Counted from the first letter of the stretch, positions 1-59,000 are shown. The stretch is DNA of 64,000 bases from Motacilla alba alba (GCF_015832195.1 NC_052046.1:22374161-22438160); one strand, 5' to 3'. Made by a program: numbers and translations. Notes: generated by a model from the letters alone, not told the origin.

Positions 1-1554
1 TACCCACCTTTGTCCTTTTAACTGAACTGCTAATTTGGGCATGATTTAAAGTGAAAAGTAAATTTCTCCAGCTTGAATGTCTTCTGAATGCAGCAGGAAT
101 ATTGTTCATATGGATACTGACTGCTATGCTCCTCCAAAATGGTTTTTCAGGGTCCAGCAACTGTGGGAGAACAACTGGAAGTAAAGCTGGTGGCATTTTT
201 AACCAAGCAGGTGTCCTAGAAATCTCACACTTCAAGGAATTGTTTCATTTATTGCTCTTTACTTGCCCAAATGGGCCATATGTGATCAGTATGCCCAGTC
301 TATTCAGGTTCTACTGAAGTTACTGAATGTGTGCAAAAAATAACTGCAGTCCCAGGCAGCAAGACTGAGTCTTCTGCATTGAAATCACAGAACACAGCAC
401 CAATTTATGCCAGAGAAGCATATTATTGATGTATATGGCCCTGAGTTAAAAATGTAAAGTTTTCACTTGGGGCTTAGGGACACTATTTACATATTTATTT
501 ATTTGTTTGTTTGTTTCTAACACCCAAGAAATGCCCCACTTTAATTTCCAAAATCTGCTTTTATAATCTAGAAAGTAATGCTTTTCCTGTACCTGGGCAG
601 GCTGTAAGTATGTGTTTCTGTGTAGCTCTGCTGTAGTCAAAGCACAGAAAGCTCTCTACTTAACTCATATGCTTTGGTTTGAAAGGAAGCCCTCACTTGA
701 TATAGGAAATAGTGACACAGATTATTTCCTAAGCACTAGCAGTCATTAATTAGTTATTTACACTGCTAGTTGCACATCTTGTTCAAAACATTTTTATTAA
801 TATTTGTTTCAGAATAAAACACTTCAGAGGAAACAAGAATGATACTGGTAGGCAGTGTGGGACAAGGGGATGCTGTTGGAATAGATGCAAAGCACTCCTC
901 TCTTGTTATAAAGTATTCAGAGTTAATTTTGCCAAGGTTTCCTTTTTTTTTTTTTTAGTGGGAAGATAATATAGTGGGATAAGATAAAGATAGTGGGAAC
1001 CACATGTACATATCTAAAACATGGTACCGAATTAAGTAAAATAATCTCTGTTGATTTTACTTCAAAATGTAGTTCTCCTCTCCACGGTGAAAATAAGAAT
1101 TATGGGTCTACATATGCACTGTGCCTTCTGAGCACGGCTCATATCCTCAGAAGGCTGGGCTGTGTGAAGTCATGCTCAGGCAATAGTCTCTTTTTACCAG
1201 CCCCGGTATTGAAAGTTACTCTGGCTTGTTCTCTGCTCAGCAGAAGGCAGTTCTCTCCTGAGCCTGTTGTGGCCAGGCCCAGCTCTCCATCCCTCAGTCC
1301 TCAGCAGTATGGTCACAGCCTGGCAGGAGGAAGTTCAGCTAAGCCCTGCACTGACAGTGCTCTAAGTGACTCCTCTGCTTGCACCACCGCTTCCTCAGGG
1401 CTCAGAAGACTATGTATTAGAAGTAGAGTGTGCTTGTTTTGTGCTTTCCTCCTGAAAAGGACAGTATTGTTTCTGCAGAGGTGATTCCAGAGGGGATTCC
1501 AGAGTGGAAATTCACTTGAAAATGTGCTGCTAACATCAAGCTGTGAAGTCTGTT
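1..1554. other. Intergenic sequence, nothing recognised
   Basis: Downstream of CMYA5. Short open frames here lack similarity to known proteins. A T13 run is at about 944-956. By synteny with human, MTX3 should lie on this side, but no metaxin-like peptide was seen. Confidence 0.55.
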
Positions 1555-2390
1555 CCACTCCCAGGAGGAAGAGGATGCCATTCAGAGGAATCTGGACAGT
1601 CTTGACAGCTAGGCCTGTGTGATGCTCATGAAGTTTAACAAAGCCAAGTGCAAGGCCCTGCACCTGAGTCAGGGCAATCCCATGGGTGGAGGATGGATAG
1701 AGAACAGCCCTGACAAGAAGGACCTGGGGACATTTATGGACAAGAAGCTCAGCATGGCCTGACAACATGCACTTGCAGCTGAAAAAATAACGACATCCTG
1801 AGCTGCATCAAAAGCAGCATGGCCAGCAGTACACCACGGAGGTGATTCTGCTCCACCACTCTCATGAGGCTTTCAGCACTCTACCTGGAGTGCTGTGCCC
1901 ATCTCTGGGGACCAGAGATGAACAGCTGGAGAAAGTTCAGAGGAGGGCCACAGAGGTGATCAGAGGAATGGAGCACCTCTGCTGTGAGGACAGGATGAGA
2001 GAGTTGAGATTGTTTAGCCTAGAGAAGAGAAGGCTCTGGGAAGACCTTATAGCACCTTCCAGCACCTGAAGGGACCCTACCTGAGAGCTGCTAGAGGGAC
2101 TTTCAAACAGAGCATGCAGTGACAGGACAAGGGGGAATGGCTTTAAACTGAAGAAAGGCAGGTTCAGATTAGGTATTAGGAAGAAATTCTTTATGTGAGG
2201 GCGAAGCACTGGAATAGGTTGCCTAGAGAAGTAGTGGATGTCGTGTCCCTGCAAGTGCCCCAGACCAGACTGGAAGGAGCTCTGAGAAACGTGATCTAGT
2301 GAAAGGCGTCCCTGCCCATGGCAGGGCAGTTGGAACTAGACAATCTTCAATGTCCAGGATAGAAATCCGTTTCATTTCCTTCCAACCTGT
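1555..2390 (+). mobile_element. CR1 LINE, 5'-truncated, 3' portion
   Basis: Degenerate copy of the avian CR1 3' region in sense orientation. Landmarks in order: AAGTGCAAGGCCCTGCACCT, AAGAAGGACCTGGGG, GGCCACAGAGGTGATCAGAG, GAGCACCTCTGCTGTGAGGA, GAAGAGAAGGCTCTGGGAAG, AGGAAGAAATTCTTTATGTG, GTCCCTGCCCATGGCAGGGC and a final TTCCTTCCAACCTG. Many stops and indels; a dead fragment. Confidence 0.9.
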
Positions 2391-5300
2391 GTCCTGCAGG
2401 AACTGTCCTGAAGAGTAATCTTTGGTCAAGAAACACTACTTTTCATTGTGCCATAAGACTGGACAAACTTGCCATGAAAAATGGCAAAAACTTTACTAGC
2501 TCAGTATCTCTTCCACAGCACAAGGCTGGAAGTGGAAGAGTTGCTCTCTCTTCCTTGGTGGTTCTGTGACTGTCTGACCATATTGGGATTCTCTATAACT
2601 AGTAAATCCACCAGCAAAATGACAGTAATGCAATTGTGATTACACCACAGAATGTGATCAAATTTAAACTTCAACATGCTACAGGTCTTACTTGTTAGTC
2701 TGAACTGAGAATGGTTTGAAAGATCCTAATTTCACATTACTCTTAAATCCATTTTTACATACCTATTGAAAACCCATGCAATGCTAATAGAAATAATATG
2801 TCACATGTATATCACAGGCAATATCACAGGACTGTGGATTTAGCAACAACTTATTGAGTATTTGTCACACAACAGATTTAGTGACAACATGCACACAGTT
2901 TTCAGCAACAGTGGTCTGGAGGGGGATAATGCACCTGTTTGTAAAACAAGGCATTACTTGACCATTTTCAGTACCAATCATACTGAAAGAACAGCTAGTT
3001 CAAGAGCAGAAGTGTTCTGCAAGCACAGGGACAGCGCACGTGCTGTGGTTTGCAGACACATTGCCAACGTCTGCCTGACGTCGCATGGAAGCATGAAATT
3101 CTCTCTGGGGCAGACTCACCTAAGCGAGGTTTGTGGATCAATACTACTGATACTAGCAATATTTCTGTTCAGCCATATTTTGACAGTAGAAATAAATTAT
3201 TCTGTCTTTACAGTCAAGCCTATATTCTCATCTCAGTGCACAGGCATTTACAAGCCTAATCTGAAATCTGCTGAAGTGAGAGGAAATTGTTCCTTTCAAT
3301 GAAATGTGTTTCAGGTCAGTCCAATTATTTATTAACAATGCTTACATTGTTAGACATCAGCTTTTGTACTTCAGAATGAAAATAAACCCCAAATTACTGG
3401 TGAACTATTTTAAAGATATTTGCATAACTCCTAAAATGTTGTTCTAAGCATGGAATGATGACTAGACTGTGTACACCTCTCAGTATTTTCATGAAGTCTT
3501 AGTGATTATCTGCCAAGTTAAGTGACATTATTTGCTGGGTTTGAGGTATTTCTAAATGCTAAATTTATCAAGCACAACAAAAACATAGTGACTGGGAGTT
3601 TTCCGCCTTTTTCTTCCAGTATACAAGTTACAATGGTCAGGAAAAAGACAGCAACAAAAATCAAAGTCTCACTGCACTGTACATTGAAGTGCTTTAAGGA
3701 CAGTCACCTTCTGGAAAGTAAGTTTCTGAACTTAATGTCCATCAGGCAAGTAAAATATCACAGCAGATGTACCTCTAAGCTTTCCAAGGGCAGCAGAGTT
3801 TGCACCCTATACTGTAAGTCCTAGCAGTTTAGCTGCGGCTTTCAGGGTCTGCTTTCTTCACTAATATGAATGTTTTCTTTATACTGAATCTTAACTTGTA
3901 TGTAGTTTCCTGTTTAGAGCGCACTTTGTTCCATTTTTCTGCACAGGACTTCTTCATCTGGCATAGTTAAAGCAGACCAGATTTAGACTTTCAAATGAGT
4001 ACTGTTTAAGCTCTTTGAGTGACACTTTCTTTTTAAAATAACTTACCCAGCTTTCACATAAACAGTAAATACATTTTTTGGACACAGCTCAATATAAAAT
4101 GTGGACCTTATATAAAATGCATCAAGAACCCAGGCCATTTTTTAAAATTAACCAAATATTTCTAAGAATGAGATGCGTCCAATAAAAATATTTTGCGAAG
4201 CTTAGGTGCTGTGGTGGTACCTGAGTGATAATGTCTGGCAATGGACAAAGCTTTCATTTTTCATTTTAAAATCACTAATCACTACTAATACATAGTTGCC
4301 TTTGACAAGGCAATTGCTTCTTGTCTTCATTGGAAAAAAAATCCAGATAATTTCCTGTCATTTTGTTCTTCTTTCATCACTGTCTCTCCCCTTGTCAACA
4401 TACCATATTGGTGTTCAAGAAGCAATGCCACTTTTGGAATGGCAGTGATCAGGGTGAGGAGGGCATAGGTAAGATCAGCCCAGTACTGGGATATTTCAGG
4501 CTTACTTCAAAAACCAGATTAAGATCTGGAGGCAGTCAAACCTTTGGTGAGCTCAATGGCTGCAGGAGCCTGAGGAACACACCCTGCTGACACTACTGAC
4601 CTGCGTCTTAGTTTATCACCATCTGCTCTGTGTGAGTTTCCAGCCTACCTTCTGTCGCCTCCTCCGCTTCAGCCTTCAGAGTAATGCTACCTCCGATACC
4701 CTTTCTGTCTTTCTTTCCCAATTAATCCTGGACTTTTTCTCACCATCCTCCACACCTCTACAAAACTCTCACTTGAGCCAACATGGCACAATCCTACTAT
4801 TTTATTCCACTCTCTCCCTGACAGGGACACAGAACTGGCACCATTTTATTGAAATGCCAGAAAGAGCTCCAGCTCAAAATGAGTGGTCACAGGATCCTCT
4901 GTGTTGCTTTAACCAAGCTCAGGCTCACCTGAGCTTGCTATGACAGTCTGGATTGTGGCTCTCCTGGGACGACAAGCACATAGCAAGCTGGAGCAGAAAA
5001 CACATGCCTTAGTGGTGTTAAATCATAAATAAACCAACAGCAGGCACCTCCTCTGAGCATAAAAAGCAGAAGCTTCAGGGTAATTCATTTAACTCTTCTT
5101 TTCAGCTGCAAACTCTATTACACTCCTGAAACCTGTCTTAATTCAGAGAGTATTGCTCTTCAACTGAGCTCAAAAATTAGTCTGGCAACAGAGTCCCCTG
5201 AGGCAGAAATCTCCAGAGCAGGCACAGCATGAAAACATTGCCTGCCTGCTTTAAGATTAATTTCCCCCAGCACTCACTGGAGTTCAGCATCACTGGCATT

Positions 5301-6054
5301 TGTGCCTTCAGCCTGAGACAGGCAGGAAGACAGCCATAGCACCAATGTATGAAGTGCTTGGAAAATGGTTTGAAAAAGCCATGGAGAAAAATCAGCATCC
5401 TACTCCTGTGCTGACCTAAACCAATTTTAGCCTGCCTGTTTTGGTGGCCCTGCAACACTGCACCTCACTGTCATTTTGGTGGTCCTAGTGTGGATAACAG
5501 TAAAGAGCAGAGCAGATGCAGGAAAAGGTACACAAACTTGAAATTAGGAGCATCAAATTTCTAAGAGCAAAGGTAAAAAGCAGTGACAGAAAAGTGGTGA
5601 TCCACAGGGTCCTACATAGCAATCTTCCTTTCACTATCAAAACCAATGACCTGACACACTGAGGATGAAAAACACCAGAGAAGAATTTTACCACTACTAT
5701 CAAGTTTCCTTATACCTGTGTTTCGTGAGTAGCTACTCACAAGCACAGTATTTACCGACACAGTTAGGTAGCTGCTAGTCTGCTGTGAGCAGGGTAGGCA
5801 GGTGTAGCATACTCAGACTGGACATGGCTGATACAAAGAACTAGCTTGGGACTCCCCTCCCATTTTGCACACATGAGGATCTCTACATTATCAACTTTGC
5901 TTAATTTGTGCATTAAAGATTTGGCAAACAATGGCACAGGATATATCAATCTGTAGCATGTTTCAGTTGTTGAAATTTTTAGACATTTTCCATGCACATC
6001 ATCTTGGATTCAGGCTCTGGCTGTCCTGGCAAATGATAAAACAATGATTTTCAT
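2391..6054. other. Intergenic sequence between CR1 and CMYA5 3' end
   Basis: AT-rich, with no coding region or RNA gene that I can support. Parts could be a 3' UTR of a plus-strand neighbour, since AATAAA hexamers occur on the plus strand (for example near 3192, 3380 and 5027), but nothing shows this. Confidence 0.5.
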
Positions 6055-6390
6055 GTATTGCAGTGAGAAATGCATTTATTTCATACATGGGTTCATAATT
6101 AACTTTAAAAAGACAGCTAGCACTATTATATCTAACAAAACTTCTTTATCCCCGTGGAAGTACTGCTCTGAGTATTACTAGGCGCATGCTCCACCTGAAG
6201 GAGTCGATTTTCTTCCAGGCTCAGGGTGATCAACTATCTGAGCAGAAACTACAATTGCTGATGATGTGAAGGAAAGCTGTGCACATAGCACTCATCAGTG
6301 AAGACTACCTATCCCTTCCTGACATACCTCTTCCTCTCTCTATCCCCTGATGCTGTATTTGCCAGTTTTCTGGAAACCGTGAACAGGAGA
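6055..6390 (-). other. CMYA5: CMYA5 3' UTR
   Basis: About 335 bases between the stop codon and a canonical AATAAA (seen as TTTATT on the plus strand at 6075-6080). It has no ORF of note. The cleavage site is inferred to be 15-30 bases past the signal. Confidence 0.6.
6075..6080 (-). terminator. CMYA5: CMYA5 polyadenylation signal AATAAA
   Basis: Canonical hexamer on the minus strand about 310 bases downstream of the CMYA5 stop codon, and the first such hexamer after it. The short resulting 3' UTR is plausible, though a longer form using later signals is not excluded. Confidence 0.6.
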
Positions 6391-51754
<45,364 letters not shown>

Positions 51755-52545
51755 TCCCTTCCCTGCTCAGGCCCTTGCCAGTGATGTTTACCCCCAACCC
51801 TGTCCTCCCCAGGGCTGCCTGAAGCAACTGTCATCCCCAGTAGCACTCACTTCTCCTGACTCAGGGCAGTCTTTAAATAGAAGGCAGCAAAGTTACAGCG
51901 CAGAGTTGCTGCTGTTCCTACCCTGTCTCCTAGCACCAACCCAGTGCCAGGACACGTGGCCCCGCGGCCATCTCTCCAGCTGCTCTCCCCCTTCACCTGC
52001 TGCCACTGCCACAGAGTTGCTTGTACACCAGACAGAGCAGTCAGGCGGCAGCAGGGGGGAAGGGGACCAAGCAGACCTTCTCCAGTCACCTCTAGCAAAT
52101 TCGGGGTGGATGGTACAGATGAAGCAGAAAGAGAGTTTATCTGTGGCTCCAAGAGAAGGTATATTTCCCAAGTTCTGCCCTTGAGCACACCCAGAGTGCC
52201 TGAGGCTTGAACTGGAAAGGTCAAATACAATAACTAGCGGATGAGCCGCTGACAAACACATTTAATTATTAATACTGTACTGGAAGAGATATCAGATGCA
52301 CTGATATTTTGCATGGTGGTATTAAACCATGCAAAAGGAATGTATTTAAACCCTTAATTTATCGGTGTGTTAAATCACAGGACATTTAAAACTTCCTATT
52401 TGAGCGGACTTGAACCAATTATAAAGCAAAGACAAAACTATACTACCATGCAGAGTTTAGGTTAAGCCACATTTATACTTTCTTATTCTGCATTTTACAC
52501 AAAATGCAGTGTTTTTCACACACAAAAAAGAAATATTTCCAATCT
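51755..52545. other. CMYA5 5' flank and TENT2-CMYA5 intergenic region
   Basis: About 0.7-0.8 kb between the CMYA5 start and the distal TENT2 poly(A) signal. The part at 51720-52210 is GC-richer than its surroundings and carries E-box-like CAGCTG and CACCTG motifs. Open frames on both strands here have no known similarity. A GTGAGT-type donor (plus strand ACTCAC at 51844-51849) could mark an alternative 5' UTR exon end. Confidence 0.5.
51871..51880 (-). promoter_or_regulatory. CMYA5: CMYA5 TATA-like / MEF2-like element
   Basis: CTATTTAAAG on the minus strand, 117 bases upstream of the start codon. It resembles a TATA box and differs from the MEF2 consensus YTAWWWWTAR at one position. If it acts as a TATA box, transcription would begin near 51845 and leave a 5' UTR of about 90 bases. 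CAGCTG (51977-51982) and CACCTG E-boxes lie just upstream, which suits a MyoD/MEF2-driven muscle gene. The function is inferred from sequence and gene identity only. Confidence 0.4.
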
Positions 52546-55500
52546 GTATTAGTCAACATAATGACTTTATTAAAAAAAAACATTTTAGAAGAGGAGGAAA
52601 AGCACTACACCCCTGATAACCCCTGATTCTAAGTAAAGAACTTCCAAGATATCTCAAGTATAAAGAACTGTTTGCACCCTATAACTCCAATGCCCTCAGC
52701 TTTTTTTTTAATTGTTCTTCAAATAAATATTTGGTTATAAATCAATCAGCAAACTCTTCCTTAAGAGTGCTGTAAGTATAAAAACACCCAGCCATGTACT
52801 TCTGACTACAAGCTATCCCTGCACCCAAAATAAAAATTCTGCTGATATTCTAAAATAGTATGTACAGGTCTTTCTGCTCTCTTGACCCATGCAGTGACAT
52901 ACACAATTTACAAGGTGACAATGTAATTTTTTCAAAAGTGTATTTGAAACAGATATTAAACTATATTAAACTCTACATTTCATCATAAGCATAGACAGTG
53001 TACACAGCAAAATGTAAAGAATATGAAATACTCTTCCTTAAATTTCATGTGGAAGTCAAGAGCTTTACAAGTCTTCTAGAATTGCTTACAGATGAAACAT
53101 ACATACATTGCACAAGTTTTGATTCAGTCTTCAGCACAGCAAGAGAAAGGCAAGTACTCTTTTACCAGAAACCCTTCAACTTATTTCCATCTGTACTTCT
53201 CACAAATGAATTTGACCTGTAAATGGACCAAAATCACATATTCTTTCATGCTCTTCAGACAAGCATCATACTCAGAAAAATCAATGGAAATATTTATATC
53301 TGAAAACACAAGGATTACAAAGAACAAGGCAAAAAAACCCCACAAACCACAAAACACAGGACAACCTGTAGCAAGTACAGTACAATAAATCAAGAGTGAC
53401 ATTCTCTGATGGACTTAAATTTAACATCAAATATACTGTGACTTAAGTCCAGTAACACAAGTTCAACTAAAGCACTAGTTACAAATAAATGTTTGGGATT
53501 CACAAATATAATGTATTCACAAATGCTAACTTCAGGTTTTATACAAATCATCTTACATCCTTTTATCATCACTGCCCGTTTCTCCCAAATGACCATGTCA
53601 CCCTGCAGTGTGAGTCTTAAAAATTGATTTATATTGATTTCTTTGTGAGGGATTTTTAAAAAGTAACACCTTATACTGTCAACACACCTAAAGGTACTGA
53701 GAGTTCACTTACACATTCACATTTCAGGACAAGTGGGAGCAAGAGCTAGAAGAGAAACTTTAAGTTTCACAGTGCATAGCCTATGCCAGTTCTGCATTAC
53801 TGTCACCAAATATGAAGTTCATGCCAACCTTTGGTCCTACTGTGCACCTCTGAGCCTGTTAATTTAGTCCTGAAGGACTAAAGAGAGTTCTTAAAATCCT
53901 AGAGAAGACACTAGTGGTTTCTGACACATGAGGTGAGAACAGACAAGAAAACCCAATGCTGAAAAGAGTAGTCAAGAATAATATTTAAAATAATTAAATA
54001 AATAAAAGCGCTGAACTAAAGCAGTTTTATTTCAAGGCAATAACAAATTCCAAAGAAGACAGCATCTTGCACACACACTGACATCTTGATCAGTTGTGAA
54101 AAATATCTTTTACCAAAGACCTCTCAGAAAAAACTATTCCTGCTAGAATGCATGCCAAGGGATAAGAAGGTAAAAGTTTTTATTTTTAAAGTGAGGAAAA
54201 GTTGAAAATTTTACCCTAACACTAAAATTTATGGTAGCCATTAGTGAATTTTTTACTCTGAATACTTGCCCAGAGTAGATGAAAACACAGGTCATTAAAC
54301 CTCAAACAACTTCGGACTATACAGACCTGAATCCAAAGTTAAAGTCCAGCTCCTACCCACCCTCCCCAAGCCACTCACTTTGTGGTATTACATCTGAAAT
54401 TTTCTGACAGAAGTTGCAGCCCACTATTTAACAAATATGCTATCAAGAGGTCTGTTCCAAAAAAATTGGGGAAAACTACCATCTAGATTTTCTGGTTATA
54501 CACATGGTTTATCAGAAGGACATAAACTTGAGAAAAAAATACAAAAGGATTCTTTTGAAAGACACAGACTGTTGTGGTTACAGACCTTAACTTGTATTAA
54601 AAATACCACTTAATTGGTAGGGCACTTTTTATAGACTAGCTCAGACATACCACAACATTTTAAACTAACCTTTTAAAAACAGTTAGGAATTAAATTAAAC
54701 ATGAAGCATTAATTTAAGGTGTAAGAAACGTTGACACATTAGGTGATGCAATACAAACTCATAAAACATTTTTATGCCTTTTTTAAAGTTTTGTTTCTCA
54801 TATTCAGCTCACTTATAAATATATTTAACAAACTTTAAACATTTATGTCCCTTCATATTTATCCTAGGTTGGGAAAGTTTTAAATTTTCTAGACAAAGAT
54901 ATAGCCAACATTCTCTTTTCCCAGAATCTACATAGAGCTTGTAGAGCACCTTTGAATCCAGACATCATCCTGTCCTAAAATCCTGTGCTTCAATTTTACA
55001 TAAATTGAATCAAAGTGAATCTTTCACTGACACTCAAGTCTACCATCCTATAGAAAAAGGGCAGTGAGGGTGAACATATGCAAGGAGGAAGAACATTTCA
55101 GTGGACTGCAAGAGTCATATTCAAACTGAAAGACAGTTAAAATTGAGAAGAAAAGTCAATTGCAGAAAAAAGACAAAATTCTACATAGACTAGACCATGA
55201 CAAAGTGTGTAGGAAATAATCTCACATCAGGCATATAGTTTACAGTACTTAGAACTTCTAAATAAACTAGAACTTAAAAGTTTGCACAAGAAGACATAAT
55301 GCTTGTTATTCTACGTTAGAAGAGTTTTCACAATCTTGTTGGAGAAAGTAATAAACCAAACTTTTGCCTATTCAAGATGTACTGCAGAATAGCCATGATA
55401 GATCCTGATGAATTCCAACATAGGCCTTTCCCCATGGGGCATTTCCTGTTCTACTTAATTATAGGAAAAATTTTAAATATGCAGTACAAAATAACATAAA

Positions 55501-56543
55501 TTGGAAAAATAACCTGTATCTTCCATATATAAACTTTATTTCACTGGATACCATATTAAATATTAAACTTAAAAAATGGAAGTACGAATTCAACTTTAGT
55601 GGTAAATACAACCTTAAAAATTAATTGGTCTTCAATAACAATTATATGAGAGACACAAATTGTGCTATAGGTCTAAGAGAAAGTTTGCAATTTTTTTGGA
55701 AGACCTCTAATTTTCAAAATTACTTAGATTCAATTTACAGTGGCTGATCAATTCACAAACATTTACACAAAATCAGATGAGAAGCCCAGCTTATTTTAGC
55801 ACTGATGTGAGGTGTTTTGATTTTGGTCTTTTTCTCTACAAGAGGCACCACGATTACTTCAAATACGTAAAAGGAAGCACTAAAAATTTTCCTTCCTACT
55901 CTGTGTGAATGTGAAGCATTTATGTGCATTGAATTGAACTTTTTTACTTCAACTTCTTGATAGTACAACTGTTGCTTGAAAATTTTGGTTTAGATTATAG
56001 TTCTTGATATTCAGAGTACAAACAATCATAATCTACATTTTCATAAAGAGTTGCTTGTTATTCCAAGTAAAAGTGAAATAAAACTGGAAAGTGCTAAGTT
56101 GAGCAGAAGTGCAGATGTAAAGCACTGACTGTTCATCAAGAAGTTGGTAGTGCACAGTGCCTTAAGGATGTAGTCAGATCTGCACATGGTTAACTTTGAA
56201 TGTCTATCTTTCATGGTTAAATCTGACTGAAATAATGGTTACACAGATCACACAAGAAAAAAGTCAGTATATCCCCATACTTTCCTTAAAATAGATGTAT
56301 TCTTCTTGTTTGCTGTGAGTTTCTTCTAGAAGTCAACAATGCAAGCATTTTCAGAAAGCGTATCTTGAACAGCTGTATTAACAAATACTGATAATAAAAT
56401 ATGCCACATCTTTATAAACATTTCCTTAACAAAAGTTTACAGAGAAAAACAGGTCATAAAAACCATGGAGTGAGTGCCTCCTGATTTTGACACTGTTCTT
56501 TATTTCAGCAGGATCCAAAAAAAGGGAAAATGAAAGAAGCTAG
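52545..56543 (-). other. TENT2: TENT2 3' UTR (probable, up to 4 kb)
   Basis: AT-rich sequence with no coding signal following the TENT2 stop. Minus-strand AATAAA hexamers occur at 56499-56504, 55535-55540, 54179-54184, 54026-54031 and 52566-52571, so several transcript lengths are possible. The distal end is placed by the last hexamer before the CMYA5 promoter region and is uncertain without transcript data. Confidence 0.5.
52566..52571 (-). terminator. TENT2: Candidate distal TENT2 polyadenylation signal
   Basis: AATAAA on the minus strand, within an A/T-rich context (gactttattaaaaaaaaa). It is the last such hexamer before the GC-richer CMYA5 5' flank. Usage is inferred. Confidence 0.4.
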
Positions 56544-56618
56544 TTATCTTTTCTGTTTGACTGCTTTTAAAGGCAATATACAGTTCAGGTCTTTCTTGTC
56601 TCGTAATAACCGCCAAGC
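56544..56618 (-). CDS. TENT2: TENT2 last coding exon, C-terminus and stop
   Basis: 75 bases, 24 residues plus TAA at 56544-56546. Acceptor tttttcctcag|GCTTGG. Reads AWRLLRDKKDLNCILPLKAV-KQKR; human ends SWHRLKNKRDLNSILPVRAA-VLKR with the same length. The gene is upstream of and parallel to CMYA5, as in human. Confidence 0.95.
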   Translation of the reverse strand, partial: AWRLLRDKKDLNCILPLKAVKQKR

Positions 56619-58443
56619 CTGAGGAAAAAAACCACAAGGTTTTTTAAAAGACTATATAATATTTGCCATTAAAACTTAAATACCATTATAAGCATTAAGC
56701 ATCACATTGCCACAAAATTAAGGTTGATTTTTTTCACCTTTTTGAAAAGAAAATTTGTAGGTTGAGGTATTTTTTGTTCATTTGTTTTTGGGATTTTTTA
56801 AGGGAAGCAAAATCCAAAAAGTACACAAAATGCAATGAACTAATGAGGAAGGTGAAGCCTTTCAAGAACAGACTGGACTTTTGGAGACAGAGATGTTAAC
56901 AATATTTAGGCATTACATTGGTACTCTAACTGCAAAATAATTGTCTCAAATTCACACATGTTAAAGTCACCAATAAATGATGGTATGCACTGTCATTTCC
57001 AGAACTCAGATGTGTCTCTGAAATAGGTTATTTCAACTTTCTTCTGTGTTCTAGTGTGAGTTTCAGGACATCTGCTAAGCCGTGAGCCTGCAAAGAACTG
57101 CAATGACCCTCCTGTGTTTATATAGAAGTCATTTACACTCCAGTGTGTAATGAAAATCACAAGAACAACAATTCTCTCAAGGACAAAACAGATTGCTTAA
57201 GCTTTTTAAAAAAATAGTGCAGGATATTAAAAATTACTTGCACTTTTAGAGGAACTGTCATTCTTATGGTATCTGGTAAAAAGGACATTTTTCAGACAGC
57301 TAGGATCAAACATCTGCTTTTCCATTTTTCAGAAAACCACAGAGGTTTGAAACAAATTTTGTTAACTGAAAACTCTGAAAAGAGAATTTCACCCTGATTT
57401 CAGAGTACCACTAGAGCCCAAACCACTTTGTGATGTGACTTTAGCAGACTGGCAAAACTCAATTATTTTATGTACCAGTACATGAATGATTCAGTACTTT
57501 GTATGCTAACATGGTTAAATAAAAGAAAACTTAACATTTCTGAATAGAATTACAAAGAAAATGACTAAGGTGTCTCTTTTAGCATTTGCTCTATTACAAT
57601 TATCTGGCCTTAAATTATGTTTTGCTGAAGAAGCCTTCAAGGTACTTGAAGACGTCAATAACTGGAGTAAACATGAACCTCCAAGGACAGCCTAACAGGG
57701 GAGTCTTAACTAGTTAAAGCTGGAAGTCAGTATCAAGAACTATCTACTAATCCCTAGTCATAACTACAAAAAAAATAGAGATCTCAGAAACGTAGAATTT
57801 CAGTTGCAATACCTATGCAATGCCTATGATAGGAAAGAAGCATAAAAGATAGTTGATACCAAAAATTTTCAGAAAAATGCTTAACCAAAGGCTTAATTTT
57901 CCCTTGTTTCAAAGTGTCCTTTCCTCCCCTGACTGGGATGGTGAAAGTTCATGTTTGAATTACTCATGTTCTAAAATTATGAGTGTGGTGTCCCTAAAGA
58001 AAAGTACCCATCTAAGTAAGTTATCAAAAATCAGAAAACCCCGTTATTTTGGTGGTGACATTTATTAAAAAAAGGGATAGTAAGAAGTATAAAATATTAT
58101 GTATTACTCCTCAAATTCCTGTAGGAATAAATAATGAATGAAAATAAAGTTGTAACTTTAAAGCTCTTAACCACTGTTAGAATTTTACACACACAAGAAA
58201 ATCTTAGAGAGAGGGTTTTTACTAGTTTGAGTACCCATTTCAGTGTAAACCTGAAGTTTAATGGCAGACATTAAAGAATACTCTTAAATGATTTTCCACA
58301 TATTTTTAAAAACATGCATTTTTACTATTTATAGTACAAACTGTAAAACACTAGAAATAGGCAGGTTTAATGACTAGCATTTTCAAGATAGTAAAATTAT
58401 CTTGACAAAGTGACCAGAAAAATTACATGAGATTACTTTTTAC
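56619..58443 (-). other. TENT2: TENT2 last intron
   Basis: 1.8 kb between the last two coding exons. No repeat family, exon or RNA gene recognised. Confidence 0.75.
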
Positions 58444-58523
58444 CTGTGTAAGTTCTCCTCTGATCATATCAAACTTCTGTTTCTCATGTACAGCTCTAGC
58501 AGTATTTGTCCCATCAAAGGGCT
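58444..58523 (-). CDS. TENT2: TENT2 penultimate coding exon
   Basis: 80 bases. Acceptor gatcttgcag|AGCCCT, donor ACACAG|gtaaaaag. Joined to the previous exon it reads E-PFDGTNTARAVHEKQKFDMI-RGELTQ; human has EPFDGTNTARAVHEKQKFDM. Phase 1 in, phase 0 out, consistent with both neighbours. Confidence 0.95.
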
Positions 58524-58675
58524 CTGCAAGATCAAAAACAAACATGAAAACTGTTAAAAAAATCTAGAGTTAGTTGTCTCTGCTAACAAAGTGGCATCAA
58601 GCATATAACTGTTTCATAAAAGTGTTTTAAATACTCAATTCCTCTTTGGTTCTCAAGCTTTCTTTCTACATAACA

Positions 58676-59000
58676 TTTATGAAAAAACCCCAAACCAAAA
58701 CTAAACTAAACCAACCAATAAGACAAAATAACCCCCCCCCACAAGAACAAGAAAACTCAAGACAAAACAAACAAAACAATAAAAAGGAGGAGGGAAAAAA
58801 CAACAAAAAAATCCCAACAACAACAACAAACCAAACAGAAAACAAACCCAACCCCCCCAAAAAACAACAACAAAAAAACCCAACCAAAACAAACAAACAA
58901 ACAAAAACAAAACCACACACACAAAAATCAAAACCAGAAAACAAACAAACAAACAAACAAACAAACAAAAACCCCAAAACCAAAACACCCCAAACACTGA
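58676..59000 (+). repeat. A/C-rich low-complexity tract (AAAC-type)
   Basis: About 320 bases of AAAC/AACAA-type repeats with C-runs, including a C9 run near 58732-58740 and (AAAC)n at 58939-58968. It lies immediately 5' of a CR1 copy. The long open frames on both strands are artefacts of missing T or A. Confidence 0.9.

Noticed and set aside
1..6000. Possible MTX3 exons expected by synteny
   Set aside because: No metaxin-like peptide was found in either strand; open frames there look random. MTX3 probably lies beyond the window.
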